A stretch of DNA of 64,000 bases from Halomonas shengliensis (lineage in GTDB: Bacteria; Pseudomonadota; Gammaproteobacteria; Pseudomonadales; Halomonadaceae). The notes under the pieces are model-generated. The model did no database searches. It was not told the origin of the DNA and saw only the letters and a program-made list of their open reading frames with translations. The translations under genes were made by a program, and so were the position numbers. Shown here one piece after another: positions 18,619-28,626 of this stretch (positions are counted from its first letter, which is position 1; the number at the start of each line of letters is the position of its first letter). The stretch covers positions 186,001-250,000 of the forward strand of contig NZ_FNIV01000002.1 of assembly GCF_900104135.1 (NCBI RefSeq), written 5' to 3'.

Positions 18619-19433
18619 CGACGACCTCCTCCGAACATGCGGCTCAGCAGGCTCTTCTTCTGGTACTCGTGGAAGCGCAGGGGCACGTCCTCGCCGAGCA
18701 GCCGTGACACGGTGTCGGCATAGGCCTGGCCGGCATCGCTATCGCCGTCGTGGGTCACCGGCACCCCCTGGTTGGAGGCCCGCAGCACCGCCTCGGACTC
18801 CGGGATCAGACCGATCAGGTCGATGGCCAGGATCTCGCGGATGTCATCGAGGTTGAGCATGTCGCCACTGTCGACCCGCAGCGGGTTGTAGCGGGTGATC
18901 AGCAGGTGTTCCTTGATCTCCTCCGCGCCGCGCTCGGCGCGCCGGGTCTTGGAGGCGAGCAGGCCGAGGATGCGGTCGGAGTCGCGTACCGAGGAGACCT
19001 CGGGGTTGGTGACCACGATCGCCTCGTCGGCGAAGTACATGGCCAGCTGGGCACCGCGCTCGATGCCCGCCGGGGAGTCGCAGAGGATGTAGTCGAAGTC
19101 CTTGCTCAGGGTATCGAGCACCTTCTCGACCCCCTCCAGGGTCAGCGCGTCCTTGTCGCGGGTCTGGGAGGCCGGGAGGATATGCAGGTTGTCCACCCGC
19201 TTGTCACGGATCAGCGCCTGGCTCAGCCCCGCCTCGCCCTGGATGACGTTGACCAGGTCATAGACCACACGCCGCTCGCAGCCCATGATCAGGTCGAGGT
19301 TACGCAGCCCGACGTCGAAGTCGATGACCACGGTCTTGTTGCCGCGCAGCGCCAGGCCGGTGGCGATGGCCGCCGCGCTGGTTGTCTTGCCGACGCCTCC
19401 CTTGCCGGAGGTCACAACGATGATCTTGGCCAA
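18615..19433 (-). CDS. minD: Septum site-determining ATPase MinD
   Basis: A 272-residue membrane-cycling ATPase. The deviant Walker A motif GKGGVGKTT is at residues 10-18. [28 protein letters not shown] is the Walker B/switch region (described here in part), and the C-terminal amphipathic helix [16 protein letters not shown] binds the membrane. It recruits MinC to block FtsZ rings at the poles. It lies between minC and minE, with a 53-bp gap from minC. Confidence 0.96.
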   Translation of the reverse strand: MAKIIVVTSGKGGVGKTTSAAAIATGLALRGNKTVVIDFDVGLRNLDLIMGCERRVVYDLVNVIQGEAGLSQALIRDKRVDNLHILPASQTRDKDALTLEGVEKVLDTLSKDFDYILCDSPAGIERGAQLAMYFADEAIVVTNPEVSSVRDSDRILGLLASKTRRAERGAEEIKEHLLITRYNPLRVDSGDMLNLDDIREILAIDLIGLIPESEAVLRASNQGVPVTHDGDSDAGQAYADTVSRLLGEDVPLRFHEYQKKSLLSRMFGGGRR

Positions 19434-19486
19434 GAGTCGCTTCCTGTCGTGTCGTTGAAATGGATCGGGCGATCGACCTTGCCGAC

Positions 19487-20248
19487 TCAGGCGAGCGCGG
19501 CGATGCCCAGCTGGTCTCCGTCCAGGCGCACCTGCACCGCGGCACCCAGCAGGCGGCGGTCGATGTCCTCGAGACGCTTGTAGTTGCCGGCCACCGAGAG
19601 CAGCTCGGCATGGAGCTCACGGCAGAAGATGCTGGCCAGGGGGTCGCCGTGGATGCCCGCCAGGGCGCGGCCGCGCAGCGCACCGTAGACGTGCACGCTG
19701 CCGGCGGCGAGGACCTCGGCACCGGCGTTGACCGAACCGACCACCACCAGATCGCCCTCCGGCGCGGTGATCTGCTGGCCGGAGCGCACAGTGCCGCGGA
19801 AGATACGCCCGCCGCTGGTCACCCCGGGGGGCGTCTCGAGCTCGGCCTCGGCACCCTCGCCCGCGTCCGGCGTGGCCTCCGGCTCGCCCACGGCGACGCT
19901 CTCCAGCGCACGGCCACGGCCTCCCTCATGGGGCGGGAACCAGCCCAGGCCCAGGGCCCAAGCCGACTGCTTGACCGGGTCGGCACCGCCACGCACCGCC
20001 ACCGGCAGCAACTTGTGGGCACGGCACACCGCGCAGATGCGCTCCAGCGCGAGGTGAGGCTCGTCGAGCTTCTCCACGCTCAGCACCACGGGGGTATGCT
20101 GGAAGAAGGCCGGCGACTGGCTGAGCTTGCCGGCGAGCTGCTCGCGGATCCGCTCGGGGTCGGCGCTGGCCAGTTCCATGACCGTCATCGGCAGCATGCC
20201 CCCCTTGAAGGTGAAGGCCATGCGCTCCCTGTCCAGTTTGAGACTCAT
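19487..20248 (-). CDS. minC: Septum site-determining protein MinC
   Basis: A 253-residue FtsZ-assembly inhibitor. The N-terminal domain includes MAFTFKGGMLPMTVMEL. The C-terminal beta-helix has repeats such as RSGQQITAPEGDLVVVGSV and GAEVLAAGSVHVYGALRGRALAG, the MinD-binding region. I took the ATG at 20246-20248; the frame is open 78 bases upstream but that part does not resemble MinC. First gene of minCDE. The 245-bp divergent gap to the DUF349 gene holds a TATAAT (20426-20431) on the plus strand but no clear -35. Confidence 0.94.
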   Translation of the reverse strand: MSLKLDRERMAFTFKGGMLPMTVMELASADPERIREQLAGKLSQSPAFFQHTPVVLSVEKLDEPHLALERICAVCRAHKLLPVAVRGGADPVKQSAWALGLGWFPPHEGGRGRALESVAVGEPEATPDAGEGAEAELETPPGVTSGGRIFRGTVRSGQQITAPEGDLVVVGSVNAGAEVLAAGSVHVYGALRGRALAGIHGDPLASIFCRELHAELLSVAGNYKRLEDIDRRLLGAAVQVRLDGDQLGIAALA

Positions 20249-20493
20249 TGCCGAACTCCAGGTCGGGATGGTGAGGGTAGAGTCAAAGCTAAGCGACTCC
20301 CTGCTCCCCTGCAACTTCTCCATCATACGCCCGCCGACGCGCCGCTGTCAGTGTCGCCGACTGGCCACAGGCACCCCGCGGCACGGCCTTTTCCCCAGGC
20401 GCGGCGCGTGCTTAGATAGTCCCTTTATAATGTACCAACAACGCTTCGGGCCGCGCGGCCCACCGCGCGGCGCCGCCTTCGCCAGGATGCCCC

Positions 20494-23280
20494 ATGCCCG
20501 GACTCTTCCGTCGCCTCTTCGCCCCCCGCTGGCAGCACCCCGACCCCGGGGTGCGGCGCCAGGCCCTTGAGCGTCTCGACCCTGCCCGCGACGATCAGCG
20601 TCAGGCGCTGGAGCGGCTGGCCCGGGACGCCGACCCCGGGGTGCGCACCGCCGCCCTGGCACGGCTGGAGGACCCCGAGCGGCTGATCGCCCTGCTCGAC
20701 GACGAGGAGACTCGCTCGGCGGAGCTGGAGCGGCGCCTGACGGCGCTGATCTGTGGCCGCGAGGGCGGCCTGGAGCTCGCTGCCCGGGTGGCCATGGTGG
20801 GGCGGCTCAGCGACACCGCCCTGCTCGAGGCGGTGGCCCTGGAGGGCGACAACCAGCAGCTGCGCCTGGCGGCGATCGCGCGCCTCGACGACGAGGCGGC
20901 GCTGGTGCGCCAGGCCTGCGACAACGGCATCGCCGCGGTGCGCCACGCCGCGGCCGCCCGGGTCGAGAGCGATGCGGGGCTGGCACGCCTGGCGCGAGAG
21001 GCGAAGCGCGACCGCCAGGTAATGCGCCAGGCCCGGGAGCGCCTCAACCGGCGCCGCGCCGATGCCGCCGAGCTGGCCGCCGCCCGGGAGCGTCGGGAGG
21101 CCCTGCTCAGCGACCTGGAGCGCCACGCCACTGCACCCTGGGAGCCACTCTATGCCGGCCGGCTGCGCCACCTGATGCGCGAGTGGCAGCAGCTCGAGGA
21201 CACTCCCGAGGCGAGCCAGGAGCGCCGCTACCACGATGCCTGCCTGCGCTGCCGCAAGGTGATCGAGGACCACGAGGCCCAGGCCCGGGCCAGCGAGGCG
21301 GCCCAGCGCCACCGCGAGGACGCCCGGGAGGCCGGCGAGGGACTGGTGGAAGCCCTGGAGGAGGGGCTCGAGGCGCTGGAGCGCGGCGAGACGGTGACCG
21401 CCCAGGACATCGACAGCCTGCGCGCCCAGAAGCGCCTGCTCGCCCAGCGCTGGCAAGAGCTCGCCGACCGCCACCTGGTCGACGAGGCCTTGCGCCGCCG
21501 CTACGACGCCGCTCTGGCACGCTTCGAGACCCTCGCCGGGGCCTGGGTGCGCCACAGCCAGCGTGCCGGCGAGCTGGAAAGGGCCCTGGCCGACGGCGAC
21601 GATGATCGCGCAGCCTCGCTGCTCACGGCCATCGCCTGGCCCGAGGGCCTGGCACCCACCGCCCTGATGCGCCGCGCCCGCCAGGCCCTGAGCCAGCGAG
21701 GTGAACCGCAGAAGTCCGACGAGGCGGCCTCCGCCGAAGGCCTCGAGCAGGAGCTCGACGAGCTCGAGCACCTGCTCGAGCGCGGCGCCTTCAAGCCCGC
21801 CAGCCGACTGCACCAGCGCCTGCGCCAGCACATGGAAGGGCTCCCCGCGGCCGCACGCCGGCCACTGGAGGGCCGCTTCAAGCGCCTCGGCGCAAGACTC
21901 GCCGAGCTGCGCGACTGGCGCGGCTTCGTCGCCGGCCCCAAGCGCGAGCAGCTGGTCGGTGCCATCGAGGCCCTGGCCGAGGACGAGGCCGCCGTGGAGG
22001 GCGCCCTCGACCGCCGCCACCGCCAGCTGGTCAAGGAGTGGAAGTCGCTGGGCGATGCCGCCGCCAACCGCGACCAGTCCACCCGCTTCCGTGCCGCCTC
22101 GGACCGCATCCACGAACGCCTGGCCCCCTGGCGCGAGCGGCTGGATGCCGATCGCCAGGCCAACCTCGCCACCCGCACCGCGCTGTGCGAACAGCTCGAG
22201 ACCCTGCTCGACCATCCCGCCCAGGAGGCCGATCCCGATGCCCTGCGCGAGATCCGTGACCGCGCCCGCGACCAGTGGCGCCGCGCCTCGCCGGTGCCTC
22301 GCGACCAGGCCGAGGCGATCGGGCGCCGCTTCGGCAGCATTCGCCACCGGCTCCAGGCGCTGATCGACCAGCGTGCCCGGGAGATCGCCGAGGCCAAGCG
22401 GGCCCTGATCGAGGAGGCGCGCACGCTGGCCTCCGCCGAGATGCCCCCCGCGCGTCGGGCCGAGCAGGCCAAGGGCCTGCAGCGTCGCTGGCGCGAGCTG
22501 GGACGCGCCCCCAAGGGCGAGGAACAGGCGCTGTGGCGGGAGTTCCGCGGCCTCTGCGACACCATCTTCGCCAGCCGCGAGGCGGCGCGCGACGACCACG
22601 CCAGGCAGGCGCGGGAACGCCAGGACGCCATGCAGTCGCTGATCGACCGCCTCGACGCCTGGCAACCCAACCGCCTGGCCGACGAGGCGGTGCTGGCCCG
22701 CGCCATCGACGAGGCCGCCGCCCTGGAGCCGCTGCCCGGCGGGCGCCGCAGCGAGGGCATGCGCCGGCGCTGGTCCGGCATCGTGCGTGCCCGCCGCGAG
22801 CGGCTGGAGCGCCTGGCGGTGGCCGAACAGGTGGAAGGATGGCAGGCCGTGCGCCCGCTGCTGGAGGCGCACCTCGCGGCCGACGCCGAACGGCTTGCGG
22901 GCGGCGAAGCCCGCGAGGTGTCACTGCCGAAGGAGCTCTCCCTGAGCGACGACATGCGTCGCGCCCATGCCCGGCGCAACGCCGCACGCCTCGAGACAGC
23001 GGACCCGGAAGCGGTGGCGGAGGGGCTAGCGCGCCTTCGCGTCCACCTCTCGCTGCTGGCGGTGGGCAGCGTCAGCCAGCGCGACGATCAGCTTCGCCTG
23101 GCGATCCAGGTCGAGCGGCTCAACGAGAACCTCGGCCGCGAGCCGTCGCGCGCCGAGGAGGTCCGCGGCGTGCTCTGCGAGCTGCTGGCGGTGGGCCCCG
23201 TCTCCCCGGGGCTGTGGGAGCGCGAGGTGGTCGAACTGGACCGCATGCTCGAACGCCTGGCGCAGCTCCCCCCGCCCTGA
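20494..23280 (+). CDS. DUF349 domain protein (large, coiled-coil rich)
   Basis: A 928-residue protein of unknown function. Residues 1-190 look like HEAT-type repeats (HPDPGVRRQALERL, DADPGVRTAALARL, LRLAAIARLDDEAALV). The remainder repeats the DUF349 pattern (WRELGRAPKGEEQALWREFRGLCD, WKSLGDAAANRDQSTRFR) with long charged helices. DUF349 proteins of this size occur in Pseudomonas and relatives, often near min genes. It is very rich in Arg, Glu and Ala and has no membrane segment or signal. No partner is obvious; I do not assign a function. Confidence 0.85.
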   Translation: MPGLFRRLFAPRWQHPDPGVRRQALERLDPARDDQRQALERLARDADPGVRTAALARLEDPERLIALLDDEETRSAELERRLTALICGREGGLELAARVAMVGRLSDTALLEAVALEGDNQQLRLAAIARLDDEAALVRQACDNGIAAVRHAAAARVESDAGLARLAREAKRDRQVMRQARERLNRRRADAAELAAARERREALLSDLERHATAPWEPLYAGRLRHLMREWQQLEDTPEASQERRYHDACLRCRKVIEDHEAQARASEAAQRHREDAREAGEGLVEALEEGLEALERGETVTAQDIDSLRAQKRLLAQRWQELADRHLVDEALRRRYDAALARFETLAGAWVRHSQRAGELERALADGDDDRAASLLTAIAWPEGLAPTALMRRARQALSQRGEPQKSDEAASAEGLEQELDELEHLLERGAFKPASRLHQRLRQHMEGLPAAARRPLEGRFKRLGARLAELRDWRGFVAGPKREQLVGAIEALAEDEAAVEGALDRRHRQLVKEWKSLGDAAANRDQSTRFRAASDRIHERLAPWRERLDADRQANLATRTALCEQLETLLDHPAQEADPDALREIRDRARDQWRRASPVPRDQAEAIGRRFGSIRHRLQALIDQRAREIAEAKRALIEEARTLASAEMPPARRAEQAKGLQRRWRELGRAPKGEEQALWREFRGLCDTIFASREAARDDHARQARERQDAMQSLIDRLDAWQPNRLADEAVLARAIDEAAALEPLPGGRRSEGMRRRWSGIVRARRERLERLAVAEQVEGWQAVRPLLEAHLAADAERLAGGEAREVSLPKELSLSDDMRRAHARRNAARLETADPEAVAEGLARLRVHLSLLAVGSVSQRDDQLRLAIQVERLNENLGREPSRAEEVRGVLCELLAVGPVSPGLWEREVVELDRMLERLAQLPPP

Positions 23281-23306
23281 GCCTCGGGACCGGGCCCCGA
23301 AACACC

Positions 23307-23335
23307 GGAGCGCGAGGGGGTCTCCCTCGCGCTCC
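23307..23335. terminator. Candidate bidirectional terminator between DUF349 gene and phbB
   Basis: A perfect 12-bp stem, GGAGCGCGAGGG with its complement, and a five-base loop lie between two convergent stops (23280 and 23376). There is no T-run, so its strength as an intrinsic terminator is uncertain. Confidence 0.5.
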
Positions 23336-23375
23336 GCTGGCGTGACGGCCCGTGGCGGGGCCGTGGCGACAGGCC

Positions 23376-24122
23376 TCAGCCCATGAACTGGCCGCCGTTG
23401 ATATCGATGTTGGCGCCGGTGATGAAGCCCGACTCCTCGTCGGCCAGGTAGGCCACCAGGCGACCGATCTCCTCGGGCTTGCCATAGCGCTTCACCGGGA
23501 TGGTCTCGCGGATCGACTCGCGCACCTTCTCCGGGATCTGCATGATCATGTCGGTGGCGATGTAGCCCGGCGAGACCGTGTTCACGGTGATGCCCTTGGT
23601 GGCGGTCTCTTGGGCCAGGGACATGGTCAGGCCATGCATGCCCGCCTTGGCGGCGGCGTAGTTCACCTGCCCGAACTGGCCCTTGCGGCCGTTGATCGAG
23701 GAGATGTTGATGATGCGGCCGTACTGCTGCTCCAGCATGCTCTCGATCACGCTGCGGCAGGTGTTGAAGACGCTGTTGAGGTTGGTGTCGATGACCTCGT
23801 GCCACTGCTCGGGGCTCATCTTCTTCATGGTGCCGTCACGGGTGATCCCGGCACAGTTGACCAGCACGGCGATGGGGCCATGCTTCTCCTCAATCTCCTT
23901 GACGCCCTTCACGCAGGCGTCGTAGTCGACCAGGTCGATGCCGGCGATGTCGATGTTGTCGAAGCCGGCGGCCTTCTGCTCCTCGAGCCAGGCCTTGGCC
24001 TTCTCCGGGTTATGATAGCCGGCCACGACCTTGTAGCCCTCGGCGGCCAGAGAACGGCAGATCGCGCTGCCGATGCCGCCGGTACCACCGGTTACCCAGG
24101 CGACGCGAGATGAATTGGCCAT
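23376..24122 (-). CDS. phbB: Acetoacetyl-CoA reductase (PHB pathway)
   Basis: A 248-residue short-chain dehydrogenase. The NADPH-binding motif is TGGTGGIG (residues 11-18), then NCAGITRDG, and the catalytic residues are Ser142, Tyr155 and Lys159 in SSINGRKGQFGQVNYAAAK. The sequence GRKGQFGQVNY and the end GFITGANIDINGGQFMG are typical of PhaB/PhbB rather than FabG. It makes (R)-3-hydroxybutyryl-CoA for polyhydroxybutyrate storage. No phaA or phaC is nearby. The ATG at 24120-24122 has GGAGG upstream. A GCTGTCA/TGACAGC hairpin lies upstream at 24193-24212, possibly regulatory. Confidence 0.92.
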   Translation of the reverse strand: MANSSRVAWVTGGTGGIGSAICRSLAAEGYKVVAGYHNPEKAKAWLEEQKAAGFDNIDIAGIDLVDYDACVKGVKEIEEKHGPIAVLVNCAGITRDGTMKKMSPEQWHEVIDTNLNSVFNTCRSVIESMLEQQYGRIINISSINGRKGQFGQVNYAAAKAGMHGLTMSLAQETATKGITVNTVSPGYIATDMIMQIPEKVRESIRETIPVKRYGKPEEIGRLVAYLADEESGFITGANIDINGGQFMG

Positions 24123-24265
24123 GTGTACCTCCCTGATGATGATGACACTGCGTCCCGACCCTGCCGGCCGGCACCACATTGTTCTCGGTCAAGCTGTCAG
24201 CTTTATGACAGCGCGGTCAGTATGGCCCAAGGGCGGCCCCAGGGACGAGCGTTTGACGCCCACGC

Positions 24266-24293
24266 TTGACTAAAGGCGAACACCCTGTAGAAT
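24266..24293 (+). promoter_or_regulatory. Promoter of the initiator tRNA gene
   Basis: TTGACT (24266-24271) and TAGAAT (24288-24293) are 16 bp apart. Each matches its sigma-70 element in five of six bases. The tRNA starts 15 bases further on, as expected for a stable-RNA promoter. Confidence 0.75.
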
Positions 24294-24307
24294 ACGCCCC
24301 ACGTCGA

Positions 24308-24384
<77 letters not shown>

Positions 24385-24396
24385 AACATCGAATGA

Positions 24397-24426
24397 AGCC
24401 GATTCCTCAGGGAGTCGGCTTTTTTA
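24397..24426 (+). terminator. Intrinsic terminator of the tRNA gene
   Basis: AGCCGATTCC pairs with GGAGTCGGCT across a short TCAG loop and is followed by six T. This is a standard Rho-independent terminator 12 bases after the tRNA. Confidence 0.85.
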
Positions 24427-24471
24427 TTATCGACGACCTCAGGCGTCGGTTTCCTCTCGTTTCCCATTCAG

Positions 24472-24530
24472 CGGCCCCCACCACCAAGCATCGAAAGCGG
24501 CCGCCCCCTCCAGGAATCGGCTTTTTCATG
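24472..24530 (+). repeat. Degenerate copy of the tRNA-fMet 3' end plus terminator
   Basis: The stretch CGGCCCCCACCACCAAGCA, continuing to GGAATCGGCTTTTT, repeats with scattered changes the tRNA 3' end and terminator at 24370-24426. The spacing within the copy is kept. It ends inside the stop codon of the minus-strand GGDEF-EAL gene. It could be the remnant of a second tRNA copy or an old attachment-site scar. It may act as a terminator on either strand. Confidence 0.65.
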
Positions 24531-27500
24531 CGCGCACCCCGGCCGAGACATCCAGAAACGCCCTGAGTCGCTCGAGAGGCATCGGCCGAGCGAGCAGGAA
24601 CCCTTGGAAGACGTCGCAGCCATGCTCCTTCACCAACCGATGCTGGGTCGGCGTCTCGATCCCTTCGGCCACCACCTTGAGCCCCAGGTGGTGGGCCATG
24701 GAAACGATGCCGAGGGTAATAGCAGAGTCGCGCTCATTGCGTTCGATCTCGTGGATGAAGCTGCGATCGATCTTCACCGTGTCGATGGGCAGGTTCTTCA
24801 GGTAGCTGAGGCTCGAGTAGCCGGTGCCGAAGTCATCGATGGCCACGCGAATGCCCATCCCCCGCAGCGCATCGAGGGTGTCGATGGCGCTCTCGGTATC
24901 GTTCATCAGCACACCCTCGGTAAGCTCCAGAGTCAATTGACCGGGCGGCAGCCCGGTCTCTCGCAGTGTCTCGCGCAGGGTGGTGAGGAAGTTGCCGCGA
25001 TGGAACTGCAGCGGGGAGAGGTTCACCGACACCCCCAGCGAGGTCAGGCCTTCGCGACGCAGCGCCTCCATGTCCCGGCAGGCCCGCGACAGCACCCAGC
25101 GGCTGATCGGCATGATCTGACCGGTCTGCTCGGCGAAGGGGATGAAGGTCGCCGGCGAGATGTCTCCCCGCTTGGGGTGGTGCCAGCGCAGCAGGGCCTC
25201 CATCCCGACGACCTCGCCATCACGGCCGAAAAGCGGCTGGTAGTGAAGCTCGAAGGCGTCAGTCTCGATGGCGTCCTGCAGCTCGTTACGCAGCGCCACC
25301 CGTTCGCCGACCCGCGCTGTGATCTCGGGCGTGAACCACTGGTAGGCATTGCGCCCATGCTGCTTGGCGCGATACATGGCCATGTCGGCCTGCTGGATCA
25401 GCTCCATGGGGGGCGTGCCGTCATCGGCGCTGACGGCGATACCGATGCTGGCGGTCAGGTGCAGCTCGTGCCCCTCGATCCGGTAGGGGCGCGCCACCAG
25501 CTCCAGCAGCCGCTCGGCCACCTCCAGGGCCTGCACCTCCTCCTTGAGGCCATTGAGCAGGATCACGAACTCGTCACCCCCGAAGCGCGCCAAGGTGTCG
25601 CCACGGCGCAGCACCTGCGCCAGCCGCCGTGCCAGTTGCTGGAGCAGGCGATCACCGATGGCATGCCCCAGGCTGTCGTTAATCGGCTTGAACTCGTCGA
25701 GGTCGATGAACATCACCCCCAGGCGAGTCCCTTGGCGCGCCGCCAGCGCCAGGTCATGGGCCAGCCGGTCCTCCAGCATGGCGCGATTGCCGAGCCCCGT
25801 CAGCGCATCGTGACTGGCATGGTAGGCCAGCTGCGCTTCGTAGGCCTTGTGTTCGGAGATGTCGTGCTGAATACCCACGTAGTGGGTGACCTGACCGGCG
25901 TCATCGAGGATGGGCGAGATATACAGGTCGTTCCAGAATGCCTCGCCATCCTTGCGGTAGTTGCGCAGGGTGACGTGCACCTCCTGTTCGGCGGCAAGCT
26001 GGTCTCGCAGCTGCTGCAGTGCCTGGGGGTCGGTATCGGGCCCCTGCAGGAAACGGCAGTTACGCCCCAGCACCTCGTCGCGCCGATACCCGGTCATCGC
26101 CAGGAAGGCGGCGTTGACATAGGTCATCGGCATGTCCGGGCGGCACGCATCGGCGATCACCACACCATTGACGCTGGCCTCGATGCCGCGCTCCAGGATG
26201 CGCAGGCGCACCTCGTTCTCCTGGCGCTCGGTGACATCCTTGGCGATGCCGTAGACCCCCTGGATGCGCTCCTCCACCACGATGGGAAGGTTGGTCATGT
26301 CCAGGCGCCGGGGCTCTCCGTCACGATTAAGCACCTCCAGCTCGTAGCGACACGGCTCACCGCGCAGGGAGCGCTCGAAGTGAGATTGGATGCGCGCCAG
26401 GTCGTCGGCCTGCACGAAGCGGGAGAAGTGGCCACCAAGGATCTCCTCGAGCGCGAAACCGGTCACCGACGCGCAGTGTGGGTTGGCGGTGGCGAAACGT
26501 CCCTGCAGGTCCAGCGAGAAGACCGCATCGGGGTGATAGGCGAACAGCGAACGGTACCGCTGCTCACTCTCGCGCAGGGAGTGACGATCCTGATCACGCT
26601 CGACTGCCAGGGCGACGATATCCACCGCCTGGCGCATCTGCTCGAGCTCCAACGGAGTGGGCCGGGCATGATACCGCGAGTAGACCGCGAAGGTGCCCAG
26701 CAGCCGGGTATCACTGGAAATAATGGGGTAGGACCAGCAGGCGATCAGCGCATGCTCCTTGACCAACTCATGATAGCCCTGCCAGGCGGGGTCATTGGGC
26801 AGGTCATCGCACACCACCACCTCACGCCGGTGGGCCGCGCTACCGCAGGCACCGATGCCCTGGCCGATGAGAATTCGCCGGATCCTGTGGCGGTAGGCCG
26901 CGGGCAGGCTGCGCCCAGCCGCCAGGCGAAGATATCCCTCCTCGCGGTCGGCCAGCATGATGGAACAGAGCCGGCCGGGCAGCTGTTCCTCCAGCATGCC
27001 GCAGACGGCCTCAAGCGACTCCTCGAGCGGCGCCTCCTCCACGATCCGGGCCTGGATTTCCTGCTGCTGCAGCAGGTGGCGGCGCGAACGGTCGAGGTCC
27101 CGCGAGCGCTCGGCGCTCAGCCGCACCAGCCCCAGGCTAAGTGCCAGCAAGTAGCTCAGCGTCAGTCCCCCCAGGCCGATTAAGGCCGGCATGCCTACCG
27201 CACGTGGCCAGGGTGACCGGGTAGCCGGGTGAATCGAGGGGCTGATCATCAGCCCTCCCGGAAGCCCGACATGGCGGGCCACCAGGCGCGGCGACTGCGC
27301 CAATGGCTGCGGGGTAACCCCCGGGGCAGCCAGCTGAAGCACCGGGTCGCCCTGGCGACGCAGCGCCACCTGAAACTCGCCCAGTGGAACGCGTAGCTCG
27401 CGCTCAAGCAAGGTGGCCATGTCCATCACGGCGAGCAGCTGCTGCCCATGACGCGGTACAGCGATCACCACCAGGGCCAGCATGGGGCGCTCGAGATCCG

Positions 27501-28500
27501 GCACCATCATCCGCGGCTGCGGAAAGGGCAGCCGGATCCACTCCTGCACGTCGGCCTGCCGTACCTGCCGAGAGAGCCAGGACTCATCCGGCAGGTCCCG
27601 TCCTCGCGTCCACCGCCAGTTGCCATCGACATCTAGCAGACCGAAGGCGCGGGCGCTGGGCAGGTCACGCAGCTGGCCGGCGAGGTCCTGGTCGATCACT
27701 CCCCGGTCGAGTCCGCTCGGGGCGGCATTGAGACGCTCGGCCAGCCGTCGAAGCAGCTGCAGACGAGAGCTCATCACTTGCTCGGCATTGAGCCGGATAT
27801 TATCGAACACGAACTCGGCCCGCGCGTTCTCACGCGCCTGCTGCTGCCAGCTGAGCAGGTACCAGGCAGCGCTGCTGATGCCTACCCCCAGCAGGCAGGC
27901 GACGATGGCCGTGCGACCCAGCGGCGGGGTGCCGGCCATGGAACGCAGGCTCGCCGCCAGCATGGCCGCCCCGAACAGCAGCGCAAAGAGCGCCACCACC
28001 AGCGGTGAGGAGGCCTCACGGTCGATAGCGGTCACCTCGCTGGCACCCGGGAGCCACCCCAGCAGCAGCGCTCCGATGCCGACCAGCAGTGCCCCGACCA
28101 GACGCCACAGGCGCCTCAACACCCGCAGCGAACTGCCCAGCATCAGGCACAGCGATATCACCAGGAGCAACGACGCCCCAAGTGAACTAAGGCTGCTGCC
28201 TTGCCATCCCCAGGCGGCTGACGCCGCGTCACCTACCAGCCCGTTATGTAGCACCGTGAAGAGCGCCACCATCCCCAGCAGGATGCCGGCACCACCCCGC
28301 AGTCGGGGCTGACGAAGCAGCGTGCCCAGCAGCCCCAGGCCGGCGGCGAGTGCCGCCACCGCGGCATCCACGGCCAGCAGCACCTGCCCCGCGACCGTCG
28401 CGACGCTGGCCAGCAAGGCGGCCAGGCCCATCAACATGCAGGTGGCCGACACCATCATCAGCCAGGTGTCCAGGGCAAGGTCACGGGTCTTGAAGGGCAT
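24526..28500 (-). CDS. Membrane GAF-PAS-LOV-GGDEF-EAL protein (cyclic-di-GMP turnover, light sensing)
   Basis: A 1324-residue sensor. Residues 10-215 hold about six or seven membrane helices; a periplasmic part and another helix (about 435-462) follow. Then come GAF (about 480-635), PAS (650-760) and a LOV-type PAS domain with the flavin-binding motif GRNCRFLQG (Cys about 815) and NYRKDGEAFWNDLYISP. The GGDEF domain has intact GGDEF, with an inhibitory RxxD site (RRGD) five residues before it. The EAL domain has EALLRW and DDFGTG, so it looks active. It may make or break c-di-GMP in response to blue light. It is a paralogue of the GGDEF-EAL gene at 39760 in its membrane part. It has no same-strand partner within 100 bp. 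Confidence 0.9.
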   Translation of the reverse strand: MPFKTRDLALDTWLMMVSATCMLMGLAALLASVATVAGQVLLAVDAAVAALAAGLGLLGTLLRQPRLRGGAGILLGMVALFTVLHNGLVGDAASAAWGWQGSSLSSLGASLLLVISLCLMLGSSLRVLRRLWRLVGALLVGIGALLLGWLPGASEVTAIDREASSPLVVALFALLFGAAMLAASLRSMAGTPPLGRTAIVACLLGVGISSAAWYLLSWQQQARENARAEFVFDNIRLNAEQVMSSRLQLLRRLAERLNAAPSGLDRGVIDQDLAGQLRDLPSARAFGLLDVDGNWRWTRGRDLPDESWLSRQVRQADVQEWIRLPFPQPRMMVPDLERPMLALVVIAVPRHGQQLLAVMDMATLLERELRVPLGEFQVALRRQGDPVLQLAAPGVTPQPLAQSPRLVARHVGLPGGLMISPSIHPATRSPWPRAVGMPALIGLGGLTLSYLLALSLGLVRLSAERSRDLDRSRRHLLQQQEIQARIVEEAPLEESLEAVCGMLEEQLPGRLCSIMLADREEGYLRLAAGRSLPAAYRHRIRRILIGQGIGACGSAAHRREVVVCDDLPNDPAWQGYHELVKEHALIACWSYPIISSDTRLLGTFAVYSRYHARPTPLELEQMRQAVDIVALAVERDQDRHSLRESEQRYRSLFAYHPDAVFSLDLQGRFATANPHCASVTGFALEEILGGHFSRFVQADDLARIQSHFERSLRGEPCRYELEVLNRDGEPRRLDMTNLPIVVEERIQGVYGIAKDVTERQENEVRLRILERGIEASVNGVVIADACRPDMPMTYVNAAFLAMTGYRRDEVLGRNCRFLQGPDTDPQALQQLRDQLAAEQEVHVTLRNYRKDGEAFWNDLYISPILDDAGQVTHYVGIQHDISEHKAYEAQLAYHASHDALTGLGNRAMLEDRLAHDLALAARQGTRLGVMFIDLDEFKPINDSLGHAIGDRLLQQLARRLAQVLRRGDTLARFGGDEFVILLNGLKEEVQALEVAERLLELVARPYRIEGHELHLTASIGIAVSADDGTPPMELIQQADMAMYRAKQHGRNAYQWFTPEITARVGERVALRNELQDAIETDAFELHYQPLFGRDGEVVGMEALLRWHHPKRGDISPATFIPFAEQTGQIMPISRWVLSRACRDMEALRREGLTSLGVSVNLSPLQFHRGNFLTTLRETLRETGLPPGQLTLELTEGVLMNDTESAIDTLDALRGMGIRVAIDDFGTGYSSLSYLKNLPIDTVKIDRSFIHEIERNERDSAITLGIVSMAHHLGLKVVAEGIETPTQHRLVKEHGCDVFQGFLLARPMPLERLRAFLDVSAGVRA

Positions 28501-28626
28501 GCTTCACGTCCTTGTCATTGTTTGCGTCGATGGTGCAACGACTCGCCCCGCAACGCCACACCGCGCCCTCCTCCATTAGCCGCAGGCGGTCATGAGGGTG
28601 GCACCCGGGATGGGGTCAACCCCGGG

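Noticed and set aside
20425..22872. Minus-strand frame of 815 codons opposite the DUF349 gene
   Set aside because: Composition is typical of antisense in GC-rich DNA and the plus-strand DUF349 protein has recognisable repeats.
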